Translations under genes and position numbers: made by a program
Source: CAVVFX01 sp963777595
Lineage (GTDB): Bacteria > Acidobacteriota > Terriglobia > Bryobacterales > Bryobacteraceae
Length of the DNA: 64,000 bases
Direction of reading: 5' to 3'
Assembly (NCBI GenBank): GCA_963777595.1
Contig: CAVZRE010000030.1
Location: forward strand, 93,458-157,457
In this document: piece by piece, positions 43,762 through 53,317 of the stretch
How positions within the stretch are numbered: the first letter of the stretch is position 1
How the letters are laid out: every line of letters begins with the position of its first letter
The notes under the pieces: generated by a model
The model's database searches: none
The model's input: the letters and a program-made list of their open reading frames with translations, nothing else
What the model was told of the DNA's origin: nothing

Positions 43762-44169
43762 ATGCAGAAGAACCGCATCGAACTCGCGGGCTACCTGGCG
43801 GCGAAACCGGAACTCCGATTCCTGCCGTCCGGGACGAAGGTGGCGAACGCCCGTCTCGGCGAGACGTATCATTTCGCCGGGCGCGACGGCAAACCTCAAT
43901 CTCACACGAACTGGCACAGCCTTGTCTTCTATAGCGAGGTTGCCGACGTTGCGATGACGTACGAGCAGGGCGAGAACATCCATGTCGAAGGCAGCCTGCA
44001 GCAGAGAAAGTTCACGCCGGCCGACGGGATCACTCGGACCGTTCACGAAGTTCACGTCAAGGCCTGCCACGTCATCGCCGCCACCCGATTGGAGCGAGAA
44101 ACCGCAGCGACCCTCCCGCTTTCCACGGAACAGGCGGTCATCCGTCATGACGGCACTTGGCCCGTTTGA
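43762..44169 (+). CDS. ssb: Single-stranded DNA-binding protein
   Basis: 135 residues with an OB fold (NRIELAGYLAAKPELRF, NWHSLVFYSEVADVA, GENIHVEGSLQQRKF). It lacks the acidic C-terminal tail of chromosomal SSB, typical of element-borne copies. It likely coats transferred single strands, and it lies 5 bases after traG in the same operon. Confidence 0.92.
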   Translation: MQKNRIELAGYLAAKPELRFLPSGTKVANARLGETYHFAGRDGKPQSHTNWHSLVFYSEVADVAMTYEQGENIHVEGSLQQRKFTPADGITRTVHEVHVKACHVIAATRLERETAATLPLSTEQAVIRHDGTWPV

Positions 44170-44396
44170 TCGATTTAGTGGGGATGTGACGCGAATGCGA
44201 CATCTGGGCCGACTCTGGACGGAGCGCAGTGGTGTAATCCGCGAGTTGCGACAACCCGCCATTGTGAATCGGTGGACTGGAGCGCGTTTATCGATCCCGA
44301 TGATCCTGCTTTCCTAAACCGTCGAGAACGCTGAAACCGGCGCTACGATTCTTATCTCTGGTTCGGATTTAAGATATATTAGCGGTCCACTGAATA

Positions 44397-44813
44397 ATGC
44401 CCATCACGACATCGCTGCACGCGACGGAAAAGCTATACAATCTTTGTGCGCGCAAAGCGAAAGCGCGACTTACGCCGCCAGCCGCCCCCTCGGACATTGA
44501 GCTCCTAGTGGGGCTCGGTGTCGCCGCCGACTGGATAGGGTGGGCTTGGGAATTGACTTCCGTTAGATTCTCGGCTCATCGCCGAAAATCCGACCGGCTC
44601 GAAAGCCTAGTGGAGCTTCAACGATTCACGTATTTGTGGACTGCGGCGATGCCTTATTTTCGCGACCGGCCATCTTCTCCCTTTAGGCGGTGCCGCCAGC
44701 ACCGTTGGGGAGCTGAAGCGATTTCGGGTCTTACATCAAATCGCAAATATTGCCAGCGCAACCCCAACTTGCCCCATTTGAAAACGTTGCATACCATTCT
44801 GGACGTTCCATGA
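44397..44813 (+). CDS. Hypothetical protein, probably frame-disrupted
   Basis: 138 residues with no family match. The first 80 (LHATEKLYNLCARKAKAR, IELLVGLGVAADWIGWAWEL) look like natural protein; the remainder shifts into Arg/Ser-rich sequence. In neighbouring frames GGAASTVGELKRFRVLHQIANIASATPT and further sequence to about 45160 read as a plausible continuation. The intact gene would be about 250 residues. Confidence 0.45.
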   Translation: MPITTSLHATEKLYNLCARKAKARLTPPAAPSDIELLVGLGVAADWIGWAWELTSVRFSAHRRKSDRLESLVELQRFTYLWTAAMPYFRDRPSSPFRRCRQHRWGAEAISGLTSNRKYCQRNPNLPHLKTLHTILDVP

Positions 44814-45160
44814 AGGTCCATGACTTTCCTGGTTGCCTGCCGCCACAACACCCAAATTGTTCGAAGTCATCTATTGCAAATACACAACCTCGTCCGAGCA
44901 GGCCAGACCGTTCGGGCGATCGCTGGCTGCAGCTTCGAGTGCCGGCACGATCAGCGCACTAGACTTGCCGGGCATTATCTATGCCACCGAAACTGGCATG
45001 TCCATGGCGTCCTGCTATCGACCAGATTCCGCGGACCGAGAAAAGTCGAGCTTTACATCAAGACGATAAACAAAGCGCTGGCGGAAGTGCTCGACGGGGT
45101 GGGCAACCGACTCCAGGCTTTGTTCTCGAGACAAATAGCTCACAAGGCGAAATCGTAGGC

Positions 45161-45452
45161 ACGGCCGAAACGGGGATGCCTCCCCGGAAGCGGAGTTTCC
45201 GGGGATTACTCCCGCTAAGTCGGCTTCGCAACGCCGATTCGTCACGTGGCGGAAAACGCGCGACACACCGAATTGAAGCGGGCGTCCTAAATACGATGGG
45301 CCATGGTTACGGCGCGGATTTTCCCTTCAGGTATCCCGACACCATAGCCGCACCGATCAACCCTCGCGTCTAGGCGGACAAATAGTTGGTCACGACGGGT
45401 CTCTCTGGCGGCATACCGGTTAGGTGCAACAGGTGCCGAAAGGAGTGTCGCT
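45161..45452. other. Intergenic stretch before traF, with a hairpin
   Basis: About 290 bases with no convincing gene. At 45181-45205 a perfect 9-bp stem TCCCCGGAA / TTCCGGGGA encloses a 7-base loop. It lacks a T-run. It may end transcription of the upstream gene or be a remnant of a mobile element. Confidence 0.5.
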
Positions 45453-46046
45453 GTGAATTGGGTACCCACTCTGCGGAGGATCACCCCTCCTCCGACTATT
45501 CTTCGCAAGACATTGCCTCGCTCGAATGGCGCGGCGCCATCTCGGCGTATGTTGCGCATCGCAGCCGTCACCTTCGTGGTCCCATTCTTCATCGTGTCGG
45601 CCGCAGGCCTGCGGATCAACTGCTCGCCTTCTCTGCCGCTGGGGCTCTACAGGACGACAATGGAGAGCCGCGCTGCGCTGATTGAGTTCTGTCCTCAGGA
45701 GCCATACGGAACATTCGCGGCGGGTCGAGGATACAGATCAACCGGAAACTGCCCGGACGGCGCTGGTCCGCTGATGAAACCCGTGATCGCCAGTGCGGGA
45801 GACATCGTGGAGGTCTCGGAACGCGGAATTGCCGTCAATGGGTCGATGCTTCCCAACACCGCGCCGAAGACGAAGGACAGCCAGGGCAGAGCGATGACGC
45901 CATGGCCGTTTGGTCAGTATCGGGTCGCGCCGGGCTTCGTCTGGGTCGCGTCGTCCTACAATCCCTGGAGCTTCGATAGCCGTTATTTCGGGCCGATTCC
46001 CGTCGGCATCATCCGTGACCGATTGAAGCCGTTTCTGACCCTATGA
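45453..46046 (+). CDS. traF: TraF-like conjugal S26-family signal peptidase
   Basis: 197 residues. The first 30 residues are basic, then a membrane anchor (IAAVTFVVPFFIVSAAG), the catalytic serine motif CSPSLPLGLYR and the catalytic lysine region LMKPVIASAGDIVEV. TraF of IncP plasmids cyclises the TrbC pilin, so this fits with trbC in the same element. The GTG start follows AAGGAG. Its stop overlaps the next start (ATGA). Confidence 0.9.
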   Translation: MNWVPTLRRITPPPTILRKTLPRSNGAAPSRRMLRIAAVTFVVPFFIVSAAGLRINCSPSLPLGLYRTTMESRAALIEFCPQEPYGTFAAGRGYRSTGNCPDGAGPLMKPVIASAGDIVEVSERGIAVNGSMLPNTAPKTKDSQGRAMTPWPFGQYRVAPGFVWVASSYNPWSFDSRYFGPIPVGIIRDRLKPFLTL

Positions 46047-47356
46047 GTTACCGGCTCAGAGACGGGATGTCGTTCTCTCTTTGCCGTTTGTCTGGGACTG
46101 GCTATTTCGACCGGACATCCGGCCGGCATCGTCGCAGCGGTGGCGATGCCAATCCCATGCCTGATGCCGCGATCGCGCAAGCGCGCCTTCGCAAATGCGT
46201 TGGCCTACTACGCAGCAGGTCTGTGGCCGATGATCCCAGGCGTGAGCCGGTTCACGGGACACTCTGTTCTCCTGCCGATCCTGCTCTGGGCATGTGCGTC
46301 GATGCTTCTTTCGCTGCCCTGGACGTTGGCGTGGACGCCCAGTAATCAGCTTCAATATTTGTGGCGAGTGCCTCTCGCCGAAATCGCAGGAATCATTCCG
46401 CCCCTCGGCCTGGTTGGTTTCATTTCGCCCTTGACCGGCGCAGGTTACCTGTTTCCCGGCACCGGCTGGGCAGGGTTGATCGCGACGATGATGTTTCCCG
46501 GCTATCGTCCTGGCGCTGGATTCTTCAACGGGTAATCGGCGTGTTCTCGGCGGCGCATTGTCAGCTGTCGTTGCACTGGGACTCGGATCTCAATGTTTCG
46601 CTCCCACCGAAGTGAAACCACCAGCCAACTGGGAGGCCGTCAATACACATTTCGGCGACGTTTCCAGACCCTTCCAGGACTTCGTGGCTGCGAGATCGAT
46701 AGAGCAGCGCATCGCCGCTTCTTCGTCGCGAGTGATCATCTTCCCGGAATCCGTGGTTCCGCTTTGGTCCGATGCGACCTCCGATTTCTGGCGGCAAACA
46801 CTCGCCGATTGCCGCACTCGCGGCCAGATCGTCGCCATTGGAGCTGGACTGCCCCGCGAGCTATCCGGCGCCGAAAAAGGAAGCTGCCGAAGCGGATCTC
46901 ATCAAGTCATACGACTTCTCTGCGGCACTTCGAGCCCTCCGGTCGGATGACGACGGCAGGCATTCCGCGCCGGAACCTGGCAGCACAACCAACACACTCG
47001 CCGCACCATTCGACAACACTTTGCTCATTCTCGGTGCCGAGTCAACCGTCTTCTATCAACGCGTTCCCGTGCCAATCGGCATGTGGCAGCCCGTCGGCAA
47101 TCGCGGTGTTCCGCTTCGGGTGAATTCGCCGGGTGTCGTCACAATTGACGGTCAGCGCGCGGCCATCCTGATTTGCTACGAGCAGATTCTTACTTATCCA
47201 ATTCTCGCGGCAATGCTGGAGCACCCCAGCGTAGTGGTCGGGATCAGCAATATGTATTGGTTCGCCGATACGCCGATTCCCCGGTATCAAGCGTCCGCGC
47301 TCCGGGCGTGGGCGAAGCTGTTCCGCCTCCCGTATCTGCTGGCCGTGAACTCATGA
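46043..47356 (+). pseudogene. traB: TraB-like conjugal protein (nitrilase fold), frameshifted
   Basis: Conjugal TraB, related to apolipoprotein N-acyltransferase: an N-terminal membrane region and a C-terminal carbon-nitrogen hydrolase domain. Four frames are needed. Frame at 46043 (MSYRLRDG) leads to 46140-46535 (membrane helices), 46558-46950 (VIIFPESVVPLW with the catalytic Glu), then 46772-47356 (AAILICYEQ with the catalytic Cys). Every switch is +1, consistent with single inserted bases. The start overlap with traF is intact. Confidence 0.75.
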
Positions 47357-47386
47357 GTCGGTCGCAGCTCAACAAAGTACAAACTG

Positions 47387-50300
47387 ATGGCGAAGTCACT
47401 TTCCAACGTCCCACACACGAGCCCCGAAGACATGCAACTCAGCCTGTTCTCGGAGGTGACGGAGGCAATTCCAGTTGATAACCTTGAAACGGAGTCCATC
47501 AATGCAGGCAACGGACGACATGACACCGCTCGGCCACCAGATTCTGGAGCATTGGAGCAAGTATCGGCCGAAGATGGTCGCGACGCTCACGGCGCGGAAT
47601 CAGCTACCGCAGGCGATCTTCGCGGCGCAGGAACTGACGGGCAACCTGCTTTACGAACTGGCGGTAGTCCGGAAGATGGACTACCAGATCGCCTGGGAGT
47701 TGGCGACGAGGGAGTGGGCGTTTCTTCCGGACGAGGAGGATCAGCCCCAACTGTCGTTCGATCCAGCGACTCTCGACCCCAAGCAACCCTTGCCCGCGAT
47801 TTCCGCATAAGTGACGCTGACGGAATCGGTCGCGGAAGCCTGCGAGAGAAAGCGCAAGCGAATCTCGCGGCAATCCGCACGCTGAAGCGAATCGAGAGCG
47901 AAGACCGTCTCGCGGAGCCAGACGAGAAAGCCATACTCGTGAAATACACGGGCTGGGGCGCGATGCCCGGCGCATTTGAACCTCAGCCTTCACGAGAGTG
48001 GAAAGGCATTGCGGACGAGCTGCGGGAAGTTCTCACCGCCGAGGAGTTCGCATCGGCGCGCGCCTCCACGCCGAATGCCCATTACACTTCTCCAGAAGTC
48101 ATTCAGACGATCTGGAAGGCGATGGAGAGGTTTGGATTCCAGGCGGGTGGGCACATTCTCGAACCGTCCATGGGTGTTGGCCATTTCTTCGGACTCATGC
48201 CGGAAGGTCTGTACCCAGGCACGAGGCGCACCGGCGTCGAACTCGACTCGATTACGGCTCGCATCGCCGCCAAACTCTACCCGGATTCGAACGTTCACGG
48301 CAAAGCGCTCGAAGACACCGCCCTTCCGAAGGACTTCTTCGACGCAGCGGTCGGAAACATTCCGTTCGGCAACTACCCTGTCTTCGATCCCGCTTATCGC
48401 CGAACTCCGCAGTTGACTCGTGGCATCCACGACTATTTCCTCGCGAAGTCTCTTGACGTGGTCCGGCCGGGCGGGTTGATCGCCCTGATTACGAGCCGCT
48501 ACACGATGGACAAACAGGACTCGGCGGTTCGAGAACACCTGGCGGACGGCGCGGTACTGCTCGGCGCGCTCCGTTTGCCAAACACCGCGTTTAAGGCCAA
48601 CGCCGGCACCGACGTGACCACCGACATCTTGTTCCTCCAAAAGCGATCGAGCAGCGTGCGGCAAGAGGGCGAACGATGGACGGAACTGGCTCCGATCGAC
48701 ACCCCCGATGGCAAACTCCAGATCAACGAGTATTTCGTTCGGCATCCGGAGATGATGCTCGGGCGTATGGGACTCGAATCCGCGCAGTATGGTGCGGCTC
48801 CGGCGCTGATCGGAAGCCTGGACCCGGAAATTCTTGATAAAGCCGTCTCGCGTCTTCCTGCGTCGGTTTATTCGATTGCTGAGAGGCAGGCACCCGCTCA
48901 TACGTCCGGTGAAGACCAGATCCCGGCTGTTGGGGCAGTCAAAGAAGGTGGGCTGGCTGATCGCGATGGGCAAATCGTCGTTCGCCGCGGCAATGAGTTT
49001 AAACCGCTCACGCTCCCGGCGGCGACTTCCGCGCGGATTCGCGGCATGCTTCAGGTCCGTGACGCCGTGCGCGAAGTGTTTCGCACCCAACTTCAGGAGG
49101 CCCCGGAAGAAACTATCACCGAGGCACGTCGGCATCTGAACCGCTCATACGATCTCTTCGTTTCCCGGTTCGGGCCGCTCAACGCCGTGCAGAATGTCAG
49201 GGCCTTTGGCAACGACCCGGACCAGCCGCTGCTGCTGTCCCTGGAGGAATTCAATCCCGAGACCAAGGTGGCGACGAAGACAGCGATCTTCGATCGCCGC
49301 ACGCTGGAGCGGTATCGGCCAGTTGAGCGAGTCGAAACCGCCTCGGAAGCGCTGCTTGTGTCCCTGAACGAAACCGGCCAAATCAATTGGCCGCGCATGG
49401 AGGCGCTGACCGGCAAACCCGCATCGGATTTGCAGGACGAACTGGGCTCCCTTGCTTACAGGAATCCTGAAGGTGGCGCGTGGGAGACTGCCGACCGGTA
49501 TCTCAGCGGTAACGTTCGCGCCAAGCTTGTTGCCGCCCAAGCCTCGGCTCGGCTCGATCCTGCCTACCAGCGGAACGTCGAAGCATTGCAGGCAGTGCAA
49601 CCGCCCGACCTCGGGCCGGGAGAAATCGAAGCGCGTCTCGGCTCGTCGTGGATTCCCCGTTCAGACATTCGGGACTTCGTTGCCGAGTTGCTGGACGTGG
49701 CACCGGCGACCGTGAAAGTCGGCTATGCGGAGTCCATCGCAACCTGGACGCTGGAACTGGACTATGCCGCCAAGTACACCGTCAGCAACACGACGACACA
49801 CGGTACCGCCCGCTTTCGTGCATCCGACCTGGTTGAGCAGTCGCTGAACGGACGGACTCCGACCGCCTACGATGAGGACCCGGAAGGAAACCGCATCGTA
49901 AATCAGCCCGAGACAATCGCCGCGCGAGAGAAGCAGCAGCAACTGAAAGATCGTTTCGGGGAGTGGGTCTGGGAAGATCCCAGCCGGGCAAAGCGCCTGG
50001 CCGACGACTACAATTTTCGCTTCAACAATATCCGGCTACGAGATTTCGATGGCTCTCATCTCACCTTGCCGGGAATGGTGCGAACGTCACTCCGCGACGG
50101 CGATCTTGCACCCCATCAGAAGAATGCAGTCTGGCGAATTCTTCAAGGTGGAAGTCCGCTTTTGGCTCACGTCGTGGGAGCCGGGAAAACCTGGACGATG
50201 ACGGCCGCCGCCATGGAACTGCGCCGCCTTGATCTGGCCAAGAAACCCATGTTCGTTGTTCCCAACCATCTGGTCGACCAATGGGGTGCGGAGTTTCTCA

Positions 50301-51415
50301 AGCTTTACCCGCAGGCGCGGTTGTTCATCGCCGGGAAGGAACACTTCGCGACCGAAAACCGGCAGCAGGCGATGGCGCGAATCGCGACCGGGAACTACGA
50401 TGCCGTCATCGTCTCCCATCGCTCCTTCGAGTTCCTTCCGGTATCGGACGAATACTTCAATCGGTTCGTCCAGAAGCAGGTTGCCGAACTGGACGCGGAG
50501 ATCGGGCAGGCAAAGGAATCGAAAGACGATAACCGCCGCATCGTGAAGGAGCTGGAAAAAGCAAAGAAGCGGCTCACTGTCCGGCTGAAGAAGCGAGCCG
50601 ACCGGGAGTCGAAAGACCGCACACTCACCTTCGAGGAACTCGGCGTCGATCAATTATTCGTTGACGAAGCCGACCTGTACAAGAACCTGGCTTACACCAC
50701 GAAGATGAATCGGATCGCCGGCTTGCCGAACTCCGACAGCAATCGCGCATTCGACATGTTCCTGAAGGCGCGCTATCTGCAGGAGCGGGGAGACGGTCGC
50801 GGTGTAGTCTTCGCCACGGGCACTCCGATATCGAATACCCTTGCGGAGATGTACACGATGCAACGGTATCTCGCGCCGGAAATGCTGGCGGAACGCGGCG
50901 TCAATCACTTCGATCCGTGGGCCGCGAACTTTGCCGAAGCCGTCACGTCGCTCGAACTTGCCCCGGATGGATCTGGATACCGGATGCACACGCGGTTTGC
51001 GAAGTTCATCAACCTGCCGGAGTTGCTGACGATGTTTCGAACCGTTGCCGACGTGCAGACCGCGGACATGCTCAACCTTCCGCGGCCCGAACTCGAGAAC
51101 GGTCGGCCGAGCGTGGTGGCTGCGCCTGCGAGCCCTGAACTCAAGGCCTTCATCCGCACGCTGACTGAACGCGCCGAGAAACTGAAGAAGGAGCGTGTCG
51201 ATCCGTCGGTGGACAATATGCTGAAGATCACGGGCGAGGGGCGCAAAGCGGCATTGGACATGCGCCTGGTCCGGCCGGAGATTGAGCCACCGGAGGACAC
51301 CAAGATTGATCGCGCCGTTGCGCGAATCCTCAAAATCTGGAACGACACTCGGAACGAGCGTTCGACTCAACTGGTCTTCAGCGACCTCTCCACGCCTGAT
51401 CCCGAGCAAGTTTAA
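47387..51415 (+). CDS. Plasmid-type N6 adenine methylase-SNF2 helicase, main part
   Basis: 1342 codons. From about residue 135 the protein is clearly coding: methylase motif I (HILEPSMGVGHFF), NIPFGNY in place of NPPF, a long central region, then an SNF2-type helicase with Walker A HVVGAGKTWTM, FVVPNHLVDQW and DEAD-like VDEADLYKN. Such giant proteins are common on acidobacterial and proteobacterial conjugative elements and are thought to protect or process element DNA. Residues 40-135 overlap a second coding-looking frame, so the true start is uncertain. The frame breaks at about 51400. Confidence 0.85.
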   Translation: MAKSLSNVPHTSPEDMQLSLFSEVTEAIPVDNLETESINAGNGRHDTARPPDSGALEQVSAEDGRDAHGAESATAGDLRGAGTDGQPALRTGGSPEDGLPDRLGVGDEGVGVSSGRGGSAPTVVRSSDSRPQATLARDFRISDADGIGRGSLREKAQANLAAIRTLKRIESEDRLAEPDEKAILVKYTGWGAMPGAFEPQPSREWKGIADELREVLTAEEFASARASTPNAHYTSPEVIQTIWKAMERFGFQAGGHILEPSMGVGHFFGLMPEGLYPGTRRTGVELDSITARIAAKLYPDSNVHGKALEDTALPKDFFDAAVGNIPFGNYPVFDPAYRRTPQLTRGIHDYFLAKSLDVVRPGGLIALITSRYTMDKQDSAVREHLADGAVLLGALRLPNTAFKANAGTDVTTDILFLQKRSSSVRQEGERWTELAPIDTPDGKLQINEYFVRHPEMMLGRMGLESAQYGAAPALIGSLDPEILDKAVSRLPASVYSIAERQAPAHTSGEDQIPAVGAVKEGGLADRDGQIVVRRGNEFKPLTLPAATSARIRGMLQVRDAVREVFRTQLQEAPEETITEARRHLNRSYDLFVSRFGPLNAVQNVRAFGNDPDQPLLLSLEEFNPETKVATKTAIFDRRTLERYRPVERVETASEALLVSLNETGQINWPRMEALTGKPASDLQDELGSLAYRNPEGGAWETADRYLSGNVRAKLVAAQASARLDPAYQRNVEALQAVQPPDLGPGEIEARLGSSWIPRSDIRDFVAELLDVAPATVKVGYAESIATWTLELDYAAKYTVSNTTTHGTARFRASDLVEQSLNGRTPTAYDEDPEGNRIVNQPETIAAREKQQQLKDRFGEWVWEDPSRAKRLADDYNFRFNNIRLRDFDGSHLTLPGMVRTSLRDGDLAPHQKNAVWRILQGGSPLLAHVVGAGKTWTMTAAAMELRRLDLAKKPMFVVPNHLVDQWGAEFLKLYPQARLFIAGKEHFATENRQQAMARIATGNYDAVIVSHRSFEFLPVSDEYFNRFVQKQVAELDAEIGQAKESKDDNRRIVKELEKAKKRLTVRLKKRADRESKDRTLTFEELGVDQLFVDEADLYKNLAYTTKMNRIAGLPNSDSNRAFDMFLKARYLQERGDGRGVVFATGTPISNTLAEMYTMQRYLAPEMLAERGVNHFDPWAANFAEAVTSLELAPDGSGYRMHTRFAKFINLPELLTMFRTVADVQTADMLNLPRPELENGRPSVVAAPASPELKAFIRTLTERAEKLKKERVDPSVDNMLKITGEGRKAALDMRLVRPEIEPPEDTKIDRAVARILKIWNDTRNERSTQLVFSDLSTPDPEQV
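47502..47810 (+). CDS. Small protein nested in the methylase-helicase 5' region
   Basis: About 102 residues, start MQATDDMTPLG with GGAG 7 bases upstream. The sequence looks like a real folded protein (ILEHWSKYRPKMVATLTAR, NLLYELAVVRKMDYQIAWEL, WAFLP), unlike the low-complexity Gly/Arg/Asp product of the overlapping longer frame. I recall similar small proteins next to such helicases. The larger gene may really begin near or after its end. Confidence 0.6.
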   Translation: MQATDDMTPLGHQILEHWSKYRPKMVATLTARNQLPQAIFAAQELTGNLLYELAVVRKMDYQIAWELATREWAFLPDEEDQPQLSFDPATLDPKQPLPAISA

Positions 51416-52892
51416 TGTCTACTCGGAAATCCGATCGAAGCTCGTCGCCGCGGGCGTTCCGCCGCGAGAGATTGCATTCATTCATGATGCGGAGACCGAT
51501 ACCGCCAAGAAGGTGCTTTTTGATGGCGTGAATGCGGGCAGGGTGCGGATACTTCTCGGGTCCACTGAAAAGATGGGTGCCGGCACCAACGTGCAGCGAC
51601 GCCTTGTGGCGCTTCATCATCTGGATGCACCATGGCGCCCACGCGACATCGAGCAGCGTGAAGGCCGGATACTGCGCCAGGGCAACACCAATAAAGAGGT
51701 GCAGATCTACCGCTATGTGACCGAGGGCTCCTTCGATGCGTACATGTGGCAGACGCTGGAAACCAAGGCGCGCTTTATCCACCAGGTTATGCGCGGTGAA
51801 ACGTCGGTCCGGTCTGCCGAGGACCTCGACAGTGGCGCTCTCACGTATGCAGAGATCAAAGCAATCGCGTCCGGCAATCCGGCCGTCGTCGAGAAAATCA
51901 AGATCGACACTGAAATCCGCAAGCTCGACCAGTTGCGCGCGGTTCATGCAAACCAACAGCGTCACATCCGATGGGAGATTCGCGACCTGCCTCGTCACAT
52001 CACCGAGACAAAGCAGCGACTCGCAGAAATCGAAGCCGACATCGAGCTCAGGAACAGCACCGAAGCCGCGGACTTCACCATGACGGTCGGCAATCGTGTT
52101 TTCTCGGGCAAGGGAGCGCGAGAAGAAGCTGCCAAGGCTCTGACCTTCACGATCCTCTCGTGGAGAGACGATCAGACGATGCAGCCGCGCGGGCAGTTTC
52201 GCGGCTTCGAGATTCTGAGCAAGGGCAGAAGCGGCGGATTCGGGCTCCTTCAAGAAGACGAGCGCGTGCCGGAACTGTTCATCCGAGGCCGAGCCACGTA
52301 TTCCGCGAACTTGAATCCGGCGAATCCGGTTGGGACGGTTCAGAGCATCGAGCATACGTTGAGAAGTCTGGACAAGCTGGCGGCAGAACAGCAGAGCCGT
52401 GTGGCACGCGCAGAGAAGGAGCTTGTGGACTACCAGGCACAAGCGGACCGTCCTTTCGAACATGAGGAACGCCTGAAGCAATTGCTTGCCCGTCAATCCG
52501 AACTGAATTCCCAGTTGGATCTCGATAAGGGCGATCAACAGGGCGCGGACTCTGCAGCCGAAGTCGGCGAGGATTTCGACAAAGGAAAAGCGCGACGGCC
52601 GCAGATGACCACGCCGAGGTGGCGAAGATGGCCGAAGCGTACATGCGGGCGTCAGGAACCGCGATTCGAGAAATGCCTATCGTTCAACGACCAGCGCCGG
52701 CGACAGGTTCGGTCACCGGCCGGGCTGTTGCGAAGGATGAGGTCGCATGTTGCAGTTGCGACCTCCGCCAATCGCTTCATCGTCGTCGAGGCTGCCGCGT
52801 TGGGCCGCGACATTCAAATCGGAGAACGCATTTCGCTCTCGTTTTCAAATGGCCGTGTAGGCTTGGAGACCAGCACTGGCCTGGCCAGGTGA
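51402..52892 (+). CDS. Methylase-helicase, C-terminal helicase part
   Basis: Continuation of the 47387 gene in the next frame: helicase C-terminal motifs ILLGSTEKMGAGTNVQ, HHLDAPWRPRDIEQREGR and ILRQGN, then a coiled-coil tail. A single extra base at about 51400 (TPDPE then KFNVYSEI) separates the two. Near 52610-52740 another frame carries a good sequence (MAEAYMRASGTAIREM) before this frame resumes (ANRFIVVEAAALGRDIQIGERISL), so there are further indels at the end. The whole protein would be about 1830 residues. Confidence 0.82.
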   Translation, partial: PSKFNVYSEIRSKLVAAGVPPREIAFIHDAETDTAKKVLFDGVNAGRVRILLGSTEKMGAGTNVQRRLVALHHLDAPWRPRDIEQREGRILRQGNTNKEVQIYRYVTEGSFDAYMWQTLETKARFIHQVMRGETSVRSAEDLDSGALTYAEIKAIASGNPAVVEKIKIDTEIRKLDQLRAVHANQQRHIRWEIRDLPRHITETKQRLAEIEADIELRNSTEAADFTMTVGNRVFSGKGAREEAAKALTFTILSWRDDQTMQPRGQFRGFEILSKGRSGGFGLLQEDERVPELFIRGRATYSANLNPANPVGTVQSIEHTLRSLDKLAAEQQSRVARAEKELVDYQAQADRPFEHEERLKQLLARQSELNSQLDLDKGDQQGADSAAEVGEDFDKGKARRPQMTTPRWRRWPKRTCGRQEPRFEKCLSFNDQRRRQVRSPAGLLRRMRSHVAVATSANRFIVVEAAALGRDIQIGERISLSFSNGRVGLETSTGLAR

Positions 52893-53317
52893 TATCGAGT
52901 CCGAGGTTTCACCCTCGGGCAGGTGGCTCCTCCGGCGATACCCGCCAGAACTGGATTCGAGTTCGGCTGCTCATACACTGTCTAGACGGGAACGAGGGCT
53001 CCGGCTGAGAAAAGTTCCGAACGGAACCCAAAGAGCGCACTGACTATGCTACGGAGGGGCAAACGTACGCGGCCATCCTCATGGTTAATGAATGCCTCAG
53101 CCCTCGACGCACGTACACTTCTGCCATTTGGGCGTTTGGGCCGTTGATGTAGCCCGCTAACAAGCACAATTTAAAAGCTTTGAATGTGCCGCCAACCTTG
53201 AGCGGTTTGAAACCGACACTCCCAATGATATAGAATGACCTTCTCAGCTTTCTGTTCGGAAACAGACGGTGGTAAGGCAATCAAGGCGTAATTTTTGGTG
53301 GATCGTGTCAAGCGACA
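52893..53317. other. Gap between tra region and defence cargo
   Basis: About 425 bases with no recognised gene. A 78-codon minus-strand frame (53044-53280) has no family resemblance or clear ribosome site. The promoter for the following operon should lie here, but I cannot place it with confidence. Confidence 0.45.

Noticed and set aside
53044..53280. 78-codon minus-strand frame before the dpd-like operon
   Set aside because: Nothing supports it beyond being open; it may simply be part of the control region.
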